Shown here: positions 21,612 to 29,023 of the stretch, in pieces
Position numbering within the stretch: position 1 is the stretch's first letter
Layout: each line of letters opens with the position of its first letter
Assembly (NCBI GenBank): GCA_023382575.1
Contig: JAHDWC010000017.1
Span: 1 to 36,195 of the forward strand
Direction: 5' to 3'
From: Anaerolineales bacterium
GTDB lineage: Bacteria; Chloroflexota; Anaerolineae; Anaerolineales; Villigracilaceae
Length of the DNA: 36,195 nt
The notes under the pieces: generated by a model
Told to the model about the DNA's origin: nothing
Seen by the model: only the letters and a program-made list of their open reading frames with translations
Databases searched by the model: none
Made by a program: the position numbers and the translations under genes

Positions 21612-22700
21612 CTATCCGTTTTCGTTTTTTCTTGCACGCATGGAACGATAGGCGGCGATCACCAACAGAGAAAAAGTGAGCGGAATAAAGATCGACATAA
21701 AAACGGACATGGCCGATATTGCCGGGCTTTCGGCCGCGCGCATGATGATATACACCACATAGATAACGTAATAGGATAACAACAGCCCGCCGTCCAAACG
21801 CGAGATGCGGCTATCGACGTAAAAGATGGGCAGAGACACCAACGCTACAAAAAGCATGACGGGCAAATCAAATTGCAGTACGCGCTCCGCGACGGCGATT
21901 CCGCCTGGTGCGACGACGGCTCCCAACCCCAAGACACCCAGCAAATTGAAAATGTTACTGCCAACCGCATTGCCTACGGCAATGTCACTCTCCTTTTTGA
22001 GCGCGGCAATAACAGACGTTGCCACTTCCGGCAGGGAAGTTCCCGCCGCAACAATGGTCAGCCCGATCACCAATTCGCTCACGCCCAAAGACTTGGCGAT
22101 CTGACTGGCAGATTCAACCAACCAGTTTGAGCCAAGGACGAGCAGTCCCAACCCAACGAGGATGAAACCAATATTGGTGATGGTATTGCGAGCCGTGTGC
22201 GGCTCCTTTGGCGCAAATTCCTGCGCATATTCTGCCTGAACCGCCTTGCTTTCCTCTTTACTTTGGCGCAACGCAAAGACAATGTAGCTGATCATTCCGA
22301 TCAAAAGGATCACGCCATCGAACCAACCCAGATTGCCATCGATCGCCAATACTAGGGTCAACAAAGAGATGCCCAACATAATCGGCGCATCTTTGCGGAT
22401 GAGTTGTTCTGCGATCACAACCGGTGCCACAATAGCAGTAACACCAAGAATGAAAAGGATGTTGAAAATATTGGAACCCAACACATTCCCCAGCGTCAGG
22501 TCACCCTGACCAGCCGCCGCCGCTTGCAGGGACACTGCAATTTCCGGCGAAGCTGTCCCAATTGCGACAATCGTCAGACCAATGACCAACGGTGAAACAC
22601 CAAACGCCGCAGCAAGCCGCGAAGCGCCGCGCACCAACAAGTCGGCGCCGAGGATCAATGTAATGAGTCCAGCCAAGAAGAGGAGGATGGTTGTTGTCAT
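21612..22700 (-). CDS. CaCA-family Na+/Ca2+-type antiporter
   Basis: A 362-residue protein with two homologous halves of about five helices, the CaCA family layout. The two alpha-repeat signatures are GTASPEIAVS (about 48-57) and GTSLPEVATS (about 210-219), each followed by GNxxGSNIFN. The acidic ion-binding residue (Glu in PE) is kept in both. It exchanges Na+ for Ca2+, or K+/H+ in some members. It is the first gene of the antiporter operon, with GGGAG about six bases before ATG 22700 and the shared regulatory element just upstream. The cytosolic loop (about 145-170) is Glu/Lys-rich. Confidence 0.9.
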   Translation of the reverse strand: MTTTILLFLAGLITLILGADLLVRGASRLAAAFGVSPLVIGLTIVAIGTASPEIAVSLQAAAAGQGDLTLGNVLGSNIFNILFILGVTAIVAPVVIAEQLIRKDAPIMLGISLLTLVLAIDGNLGWFDGVILLIGMISYIVFALRQSKEESKAVQAEYAQEFAPKEPHTARNTITNIGFILVGLGLLVLGSNWLVESASQIAKSLGVSELVIGLTIVAAGTSLPEVATSVIAALKKESDIAVGNAVGSNIFNLLGVLGLGAVVAPGGIAVAERVLQFDLPVMLFVALVSLPIFYVDSRISRLDGGLLLSYYVIYVVYIIMRAAESPAISAMSVFMSIFIPLTFSLLVIAAYRSMRARKNENG

Positions 22701-22730
22701 GATGCACTCCCGATGATGTAATTTTTCAAA

Positions 22731-22772
22731 ATTTTATATACCATGAACTTTTTGAATTAAGATTAATTCCCC
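22731..22772 (-). promoter_or_regulatory. Shared bipartite upstream element, copy A (antiporter operon)
   Basis: On the minus strand the element reads GAATTAATCTTAATTC (22769 down to 22754, a perfect inverted repeat with a two-base centre), then about six bases, then TTCATGGTATA (22747 down to 22737) and an AT run. The same two blocks, one base closer, occur at 28931-28970 before the GH13 phosphorylase. The TATA block lies 37 bases before ATG 22700, a plausible -10 position, and the first block could be an operator or an alternative -35. Confidence 0.6.
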
Positions 22773-22777
22773 AACAT

Positions 22778-22812
22778 AACAAGAGGCAGTCCCCCATTGA
22801 CTGCCTCTTGTT
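22778..22812 (-). terminator. Terminator of the glucosylglycerate operon
   Basis: A 13-bp perfect stem (AACAAGAGGCAGT / ACTGCCTCTTGTT) with a 9-base loop lies five bases after the GpgS-fusion stop. It has a weak T-tract. Confidence 0.75.
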
Positions 22813-22816
22813 CGAT

Positions 22817-24613
22817 TCATTTATTTCGTTTCAAGTACTCGTCCACTTCGATCATCGGCGGACGTTCATACTCGGTGATCTGCTCCACTTCGAGGAAATA
22901 TCCCTTGTTATCATGGCGGATCATTTTCATCGAGCGGTTCACATCCTCCAACACAGCGCGACCAAAGCGCTTCTCCAATTTGCGGATGACCGTCTGAATG
23001 ATGGCGAAGGACATCTTGCTCAACGCTTCCAAATGTTGGTTGTGATGGATGCGCTCCAACAGATCCACTTGGGCGATGGCTTGCAAACCAAATTTCTCGT
23101 AAATGTCGATCAGCAGTCCCGTCTCCACGCCATAGCCGGAATAGAATGTGGCACGTTCCAACGCCTCACGCCGACCAGCATATTCGCCCGAAAGCGGCTG
23201 GACCACGCCTGAAAGTTCCGGATAAAACAGATTCAACAACGGACGCGCCGTCAACTCGGTCACGCGTCCACCGCCACCCGCCTGCATTTTTTGCCCCACT
23301 TTCAACGGTCTGCGATAAAAGCCTTTCACCAATTGCACCTGTGGATTAATCAGCAGCGGTCCGATAATGCCATACACAAACCGCGGATGGATGTTGACGA
23401 TGTCCGTGTCGATCCACACGATGATGTCGCCTTTAGTGACGAGCAGACTCTTCCACAACGCCTCGCCTTTTCCACGACGCGGCTCCATCTCTGGCAGTAA
23501 TTCCTGATGGATATAAACCGGCACGCCTTCTTTCTTTGCGATCTCACGGGTGCGGTCTGTGGAATCTGAATCGATCAACACGATCTCATCCAACAGAGGC
23601 GCTTTTTGCATCAACTCTTTTCTCATCGTACGAATGACCTTGCCGACCGTCTCTTCTTCGTTCAAGGCAGGCAGAGCCAAACTAATGGTCACGCCTTGTT
23701 GTTTTTTCAACTCCGCCAGATCACGCAGACTACTGAACTCATCGGCATGGAAAGTGTTCTCTGCAAACCATTTATCTACCAAAATGGAGATCGCTTCCAT
23801 ACCCGAACTTTCATCCACCACCAACGGCATGGGGCGTCCACTTTTGACGGCGATCACCGCACAAGATGCGTCATGCAAAATGCGGTCCGCCACAGGACCC
23901 AGCGACGCCGAACTCGTGATGGGTTGGATCGTCGTACCCAAAATGACCACATCCGCTTTTTTGGCATACTCCAAAATCACCTGAGCCGCATCACTCGTGA
24001 CCTCAAAATGTCGCTGCACTTCTGGCATTTGATTCAACACACGATCCAAACCTTTGAAGGGCGCATCGGTGCCAGCTTCCGGGTCATCAGGTCTGCGGAT
24101 GTGAAGCGCAGTGACACCTTTGGAATGGAGTCCCAGCCCTGTCCGCATGGCCAAGTTCGCGTGCGGACCGCCTCTCACCGGGACCAAAACCTGCTTCGGT
24201 TTGCTGGTAATTTTTCCTCGCACCAATGCCACATCACAGGGAGGGCGTGAAAGCATCTCATTGGGAGGCACTCTCAGCGCGGTGGGATGCGTTTCCCATT
24301 CCAACATCAGCAGGTCGGGGTTTTCATCCTGCAACAGAATGGACAATTCCTGCCACGGCATATGCGAGACGATGATCTGCGTCTTGCTGATGATGCGCTT
24401 GTCTCTGCCATAGATACGCAGCAGCCGCCGCAATGAACGCGCCGAAGCCGCGCCTGTACTTAGCGATTGTCCCTCTGGCACAACCACAACCCCCACGAGA
24501 ATGACCTTCGCGTCGAATTGGAGCGCAGCATCCAACGCATGCAAACCAGGACCATCATGGACAAAAGGAACGAGAATGGTGCGGATGGGTGTGAAGTCTG
24601 AATGTCTTTGCAT
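22817..24613 (-). CDS. Usp-Usp-GpgS fusion: glucosyl-3-phosphoglycerate synthase with two universal stress domains
   Basis: The protein has 598 residues. Two UspA-like domains occupy about 11-131 (starting IRTILVPFVHDG) and 140-257 (KQVLVPVRGG, ending VADRILHDASCAVIAVK). A GT81 glucosyl-3-phosphoglycerate synthase domain fills about 278-598. GT81 features are ISLALPALNEEETVG (309-324), IVLIDSDSTDRT, the metal-binding D-T-D at 402-404, GKGEALWKS, and GGGGRVTELTARPLLN. It makes glucosyl-3-phosphoglycerate, the precursor of glucosylglycerate, from an NDP-glucose and 3-phosphoglycerate. Stand-alone GpgS proteins are about 320 residues. The Usp half is most likely a stress- or nucleotide-sensing regulator. 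AAGGAA precedes ATG 24613. It is the last gene of the operon. Confidence 0.88.
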   Translation of the reverse strand: MQRHSDFTPIRTILVPFVHDGPGLHALDAALQFDAKVILVGVVVVPEGQSLSTGAASARSLRRLLRIYGRDKRIISKTQIIVSHMPWQELSILLQDENPDLLMLEWETHPTALRVPPNEMLSRPPCDVALVRGKITSKPKQVLVPVRGGPHANLAMRTGLGLHSKGVTALHIRRPDDPEAGTDAPFKGLDRVLNQMPEVQRHFEVTSDAAQVILEYAKKADVVILGTTIQPITSSASLGPVADRILHDASCAVIAVKSGRPMPLVVDESSGMEAISILVDKWFAENTFHADEFSSLRDLAELKKQQGVTISLALPALNEEETVGKVIRTMRKELMQKAPLLDEIVLIDSDSTDRTREIAKKEGVPVYIHQELLPEMEPRRGKGEALWKSLLVTKGDIIVWIDTDIVNIHPRFVYGIIGPLLINPQVQLVKGFYRRPLKVGQKMQAGGGGRVTELTARPLLNLFYPELSGVVQPLSGEYAGRREALERATFYSGYGVETGLLIDIYEKFGLQAIAQVDLLERIHHNQHLEALSKMSFAIIQTVIRKLEKRFGRAVLEDVNRSMKMIRHDNKGYFLEVEQITEYERPPMIEVDEYLKRNK

Positions 24614-24643
24614 TGTGATTTCCTTCCATGAATCTTGCGTGAA

Positions 24644-25855
24644 CTACAACAACGGAGAAATCTGTTGACGATAGATCGCCTCCCAGCGGAAGGACGCGCG
24701 TGCGCGCATGGCAAGCCGCGCAGGCAGTGATGTTTTGAAATAGTCCGCGATCAGAGCAGCTACGTGAGTTGGGTCTTCATCGGGTGAAAAGAACACCGCA
24801 TCTTGCATGCCAAGTTTTCGTAAAGGCGGAATGTCTGCACAGAAAGCTGGCAGATGACTGAAGGCCGCTTCGATCAACGGGATGCCGAAGCCTTCTTCGC
24901 GGCTGGGGAAGAGCAACGCATCGCCCACGCGATAAAAATCGGCAATGACTTCATCGGGGAGAAAACCATCGTACAACTCCGCCAGAAAATGCACAGAACC
25001 TTCAAGGTTTAGTTGCGCCCGCAAACCTCTGAGCATTTCAAAATAAGTGATGTTGCTGGCATTGTGCGGTCCAAGCGGACCTGTGACAACCAGCCCCGCT
25101 TCAGGGAAATCCTTTTTCAGTTCTGCCACAGTTCGCAGGGCAAGTTCGATATTCTTACGCGGGGTCACACGCACAGGTAAAAGCAGAATCGGTGAAGCGT
25201 CCAACAACCTGGTTTTACCGAGCAAGTCTCTGGTTAAATCTTCGAGTTTGTAAAACCTGTCCATATCCACGCCATTGGCAATGACATGGATGGACGCGGG
25301 ATCAAGGTTCATCAAGCCCGCAAGTTCTTCCTGTCGCAATTCAGAGACGACAACATGCGTGGTATTGCCCCAATCCGTTTTGAGCAAATTCCACGGATAG
25401 CCTTCGTGCAGTTCGGGCAGGTAACGCGGCGTTGTCCACGCGAGATCGTGATGCCAAAGGATGAATCGCGGGAGTTTTTTCTGCTGGTGAAGTTGATGAA
25501 GCGCAGCGGTCAACGCGAGATTCTTATTCAGCGAACAGACGTTATGTGCAATCAACACATCCACACCCACCAGAGATTTTTGTAATTCCTGCACCAGCTC
25601 ATTGCGCAGGGACTCAAAATCGGCGGTCACATGTCCGGCATCAAGCTGTGACTTTACGTGTGCAACCCGTTCATGGCGCGAATCCGCAAGGGGGATGCGG
25701 GTGAGTGAAATATCTCCGTTCATGGATTCACCGCGCGCCGCAATATATCGCACAGAATGTCCGTCATTGGACATCATCCGCGCATGGTGAGCGATGACAC
25801 TTTCCACGCCGCCGACGATGGGCGGCACAGAGTAATGTAAGATGGCAATGTTCAT
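24644..25855 (-). CDS. GT4 glycosyltransferase
   Basis: A 403-residue GT-B enzyme with the N-terminal nucleotide-independent half starting MNIAILHYSVPPIVGGVES. The GT4 donor-site block is EEGFGIPLIEAAF (about 318-330). Conserved strands are HVIANGVDMDRF and LLLPVRVTPRKNIELAL. It transfers a sugar from a nucleotide donor with retention. Position between a second GT4 and GpgS suggests extension of glucosylglycerate, but the donor (GDP-mannose or UDP-/ADP-glucose) cannot be read from sequence. It lies 12 bases after the preceding gene and 30 before the next. Confidence 0.8.
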   Translation of the reverse strand: MNIAILHYSVPPIVGGVESVIAHHARMMSNDGHSVRYIAARGESMNGDISLTRIPLADSRHERVAHVKSQLDAGHVTADFESLRNELVQELQKSLVGVDVLIAHNVCSLNKNLALTAALHQLHQQKKLPRFILWHHDLAWTTPRYLPELHEGYPWNLLKTDWGNTTHVVVSELRQEELAGLMNLDPASIHVIANGVDMDRFYKLEDLTRDLLGKTRLLDASPILLLPVRVTPRKNIELALRTVAELKKDFPEAGLVVTGPLGPHNASNITYFEMLRGLRAQLNLEGSVHFLAELYDGFLPDEVIADFYRVGDALLFPSREEGFGIPLIEAAFSHLPAFCADIPPLRKLGMQDAVFFSPDEDPTHVAALIADYFKTSLPARLAMRARASFRWEAIYRQQISPLL

Positions 25856-25867
25856 AGCATTCCTTTA

Positions 25868-27211
25868 TTAGACTTGATATCCCAAACAATCGGCTACGAT
25901 GGCTTCGAGTCTGCGTTCGAGCACAGAATAAGAAAAATATCGTTTGGCGAGTTGATAGTTCGTCTCTACCCATTCGTGAGTCAAATCTGGATTCTTCAAC
26001 GCATGTCTTACCGCGGCAATGGTGCTGGTACTGATAAACCCGTCGAACCAGAGCGTATGAAAGCCCTTGGGTTTGATATCCACTTCGTAAATGGAGTAGT
26101 TGTTGACGAGGATTAAGCGTTTGTAATACACGGCTTCCAAAAAGGCATTTCCAAACCCTTCGATGCTGGATGGGTAGGTGACCAAATCTGCGTGTGGATA
26201 CACATCGCCAAGTGTGTAAATCTTTTTGCCGTCTTTTGTCGTGCCACGCACATCCTGAACTTGATCCGCCTCGAAGCGCACAGTCACATTAAGCAAATGG
26301 GCATATTCGCGCACACGGTGTTCATAGTCATTGCCTTCGTCACCGCTGGCATGCGAGATGATGAGTTTGGCGGGCAGGTCGAGGCGGCGCATCAACTCAA
26401 TGGCGTGTTCGATGCCTTTCCGTTGAATGACGCGCGTCGGTTGCAGGAAAAAATATTCGCCGTCGCGAATGTCAAAGTCCGCGCGAACTAAATCGGTGTA
26501 CGAGTCTGAAGCGGGTGGTGGGGAATCAAAATCCATCACGTTGGGAATCACGCGCGAGGTCAAGCCGTGACGCGAAGCGATCTGCTGCGCTTGCACCGAG
26601 TTGATGACGACATGTCGCACCGAGGGCAGGTTGGGCGGGAACGCCGTCGCGAGATAATCACCCACACAGTTGACTTGAAAACGCTGACGCTCCCAATGAA
26701 AATCGTGGTGATGCGCGATGGTGGGATATCCCGTTTCGGCGATGAACTCGGTGATGGCAAGCCCGAGCGGCAGATTGAGCGGAATGGTCAATGCATTTTC
26801 GACGACGAGAATCTCAAGGTCGAATTGATGCGCGAATTTATACAACTCATCCTTGAAGTATTCCTTCAACTCGTTCACGCGTTTGGTCATCTGCGGCGGA
26901 CGCACATAAATCGAGAAAAAATCTTTTTGCAATGAAGCGATCTCAGGGTGTGCTTTGCGAGCTTCATTCGTGACGGTCCAACTGCCAGAATAGGCTTGCT
27001 GATTCAATTTGTCAATTTCGGGATGGCGATAAAACGCCTCAGGCACGACATAAGACTGATCAGCGCTGCGGTCACATTCACCTGCAAAGTAGAAGCACTT
27101 ATGACCAAGCCGTTCAAGCACGGTGACCCACTTTTGCGTTTCAAGTGAAACGCCATCCGTACCAGCAAAACGAGTGGAGATAAAACCGATGTTGTGAGAA
27201 GAAGGGTTCAT
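25868..27211 (-). CDS. GT4 glycosyltransferase, candidate mannosylglucosylglycerate synthase
   Basis: A 447-residue GT-B enzyme that starts NIGFISTRFAGTDGVSLETQ and has HHHDFHWERQRF (about 166-177). A donor-site block SSIEGFGNAFLEAV follows near residue 350. The FxxTDGVSLE opening and the HHHDFxW stretch recall the GT4 enzymes known as mannosylglucosylglycerate synthase (MggS), which add mannose from GDP-mannose to glucosylglycerate. Context with GpgS supports this, but it is an inference. Its ATG overlaps the stop of the GH13 phosphorylase by four bases. Confidence 0.72.
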   Translation of the reverse strand: MNPSSHNIGFISTRFAGTDGVSLETQKWVTVLERLGHKCFYFAGECDRSADQSYVVPEAFYRHPEIDKLNQQAYSGSWTVTNEARKAHPEIASLQKDFFSIYVRPPQMTKRVNELKEYFKDELYKFAHQFDLEILVVENALTIPLNLPLGLAITEFIAETGYPTIAHHHDFHWERQRFQVNCVGDYLATAFPPNLPSVRHVVINSVQAQQIASRHGLTSRVIPNVMDFDSPPPASDSYTDLVRADFDIRDGEYFFLQPTRVIQRKGIEHAIELMRRLDLPAKLIISHASGDEGNDYEHRVREYAHLLNVTVRFEADQVQDVRGTTKDGKKIYTLGDVYPHADLVTYPSSIEGFGNAFLEAVYYKRLILVNNYSIYEVDIKPKGFHTLWFDGFISTSTIAAVRHALKNPDLTHEWVETNYQLAKRYFSYSVLERRLEAIVADCLGYQV

Positions 27212-28890
27212 AATTTAATCCATAGTACTTGATAAGGTTCGAGCGTTATATTTTTAACCGATAAAGGCTGACCCGTAAAAAGATCAACGGCTGATTCGTG
27301 ATTTGATGAAAACGAAACGATCTGTGAACTGACATTATGCAAACATAAGACGCGTGATTTTTCATCCGGCGAAATCCGTTCAACTGCAAAGATAGATGGA
27401 TGCAAATCCAAAATCTTCTGCGTCCCATGCGGGTGAAACGCGGACGAACCACTTCTGGTTTTCAGCAGTTGGCTGAATTTTTTAAAAACTTTGTAACGCA
27501 AAGACGCTTCATCCGCAAGTTGGTTTTGCAATTCGTCAAACTGTAATTTCTCGCGGTTGATGGTGCGGTTGCGTCCGGTTTGCGCCACACCTTCCGCCCA
27601 GCCGCGTGAGCCAAAGAGACTGTGGAAGTAAATGCCCGGCACGCCGATGATGGAAAGCATGATGGCTTGCGCGGCAATGAAGCGCTTCACGCTCAATTCG
27701 AGCGGATCATCCCCATCGGGATTGGTCAACGCATCAAAATAATTGATGTTCATTTCATACGGGCTTTGCGATCCGTCTGCGTTGTGTTTGTAGGAGATCA
27801 GCCCGCCATGTTCGATGACCTGATTAACCAGCGAGTCGATTTCAGCGTTCGACAAAATTCCACGGGCAGGATTCAGCCCAATGCCGTCGTGTGAGGCGAG
27901 GAAGTTGAAGAAGGTGGTTTGATTCGAAGGCAATGTCAAAGTTTTTGCCCAAGTGGATAAAATCCGCGCATCGCCGGTGTGAAAGGTGTGAAGCGTGAGC
28001 GGCGGCAGGGCAAAGTTGTAGACGAGTTGCGCCTCGTTCGTGCCGTCACCGAAGTATGAGATGTTATCGGTGTGCGGGACGTTGGTTTCGGTGATGAGTT
28101 GCACATGCGGCGCGACTTCGTTCATGGTGGCGCGCAGAAATTGGATGACCGTGTGCGTTTGCGGCAGGTGAATGCAGGTCGTGCCGATCTCTTTCCAAAG
28201 ATAGGCAATCGCATCGAGGCGAATGAAAGTCGCGCCGCGCTCGGCGTACAAAAGCAGAATGTCTAGAATTTCAAGCAGGACATCGGGATTCTTGAAATTG
28301 AGGTCAATTTGGTCGTCGCTGAACGTCGTCCATACTTTTTTGGCGCCCGATGGAGTTTGGAACGAGGTCAGCAACGGCAGCGCGCGCGGACGGACAACCT
28401 GCGAAAGGTCGGGGTCGCCTTCGACGGTGATGAAATAATCTTTGTAATGCGGGTCATCCTGCAAAAATTTTTGAAACCACTCGCTCTTTGAAGAAATGTG
28501 ATTGATCACGCCATCGAACATCAGCCGAAAATTTTGCATGGACGAAACGTCATCCCAGGTGCCGAGGTTGGGGTCAATTTGGCGGTAATCCACCACTGAG
28601 AAACCATCGTCGGATGTCCACGGGTAGAAGGGCAGGATGTGAATTCCGCTGACGATGCCGGTGAGATGCTCATCGCAGAAGCGTTTGAGGGTTTGCAGCG
28701 AGGTTTCGTTTGGGCGTTGAACTTGATCGCCGTATGAGATGAGGATCGAGTCGCGTTCACTGAGTCCACTGTCCCGTTGTGTGAGGCGTGGGCGATATTC
28801 ATCCAACAATTGTTTGGTACGTTCAAGTAGACGCGCAGACACATCGCCCCCATAAAGAAAAGTGAGTAAGTTCAATAGTTTTTCAGTCAT
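27208..28890 (-). CDS. GH13_18 phosphorylase, probable glucosylglycerate phosphorylase
   Basis: A 560-residue alpha-amylase-fold enzyme of the sucrose-phosphorylase subfamily. The nucleophile is Asp226 (FIRLDAIAYLWK), the acid/base is Glu268 (LITETNVPH) and the transition-state Asp is Asp335 (FLASHDGIG). GH13_18 enzymes split sucrose, sucrose 6'-phosphate or glucosylglycerate with phosphate to give glucose 1-phosphate. An adjacent GpgS domain makes glucosylglycerate the best guess, so the operon could both make and recycle the solute. It heads the operon; GAGG precedes ATG 28890 and the shared element lies 47 bases upstream. Confidence 0.85.
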   Translation of the reverse strand: MTEKLLNLLTFLYGGDVSARLLERTKQLLDEYRPRLTQRDSGLSERDSILISYGDQVQRPNETSLQTLKRFCDEHLTGIVSGIHILPFYPWTSDDGFSVVDYRQIDPNLGTWDDVSSMQNFRLMFDGVINHISSKSEWFQKFLQDDPHYKDYFITVEGDPDLSQVVRPRALPLLTSFQTPSGAKKVWTTFSDDQIDLNFKNPDVLLEILDILLLYAERGATFIRLDAIAYLWKEIGTTCIHLPQTHTVIQFLRATMNEVAPHVQLITETNVPHTDNISYFGDGTNEAQLVYNFALPPLTLHTFHTGDARILSTWAKTLTLPSNQTTFFNFLASHDGIGLNPARGILSNAEIDSLVNQVIEHGGLISYKHNADGSQSPYEMNINYFDALTNPDGDDPLELSVKRFIAAQAIMLSIIGVPGIYFHSLFGSRGWAEGVAQTGRNRTINREKLQFDELQNQLADEASLRYKVFKKFSQLLKTRSGSSAFHPHGTQKILDLHPSIFAVERISPDEKSRVLCLHNVSSQIVSFSSNHESAVDLFTGQPLSVKNITLEPYQVLWIKL

Positions 28891-28930
28891 TAGCCTCGTA
28901 AGAAAGATGGATTTGCATGAGATATGCTGA

Positions 28931-28970
28931 AATTTTTATACCATGAATTGAGGCATTAAGATTAAATCCC
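28931..28970 (-). promoter_or_regulatory. Shared bipartite upstream element, copy B (glucosylglycerate operon)
   Basis: On the minus strand: GGGATTTAATCTTAAT, six bases, TTCATGGTATA, then AAAATTT. It matches copy A (22731-22772) in TTAATCTTAA and in TTCATGGTATA, with starts 19 rather than 20 bases apart. It sits between the terminator of the GH63-like gene and the start of the phosphorylase gene. Confidence 0.6.
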
Positions 28971-28977
28971 TTTTAAA

Positions 28978-29010
28978 AAATGACAGTCACCTATGCGGTG
29001 ACTGTCATTT
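28978..29010 (-). terminator. Terminator of the GH63-like gene
   Basis: A 14-bp perfect stem (AAATGACAGTCACC / GGTGACTGTCATTT) with a 5-base loop runs into TTTTTT on the minus strand, 13 bases after the stop. Confidence 0.88.
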
Positions 29011-29023
29011 ACATATGTATTAA

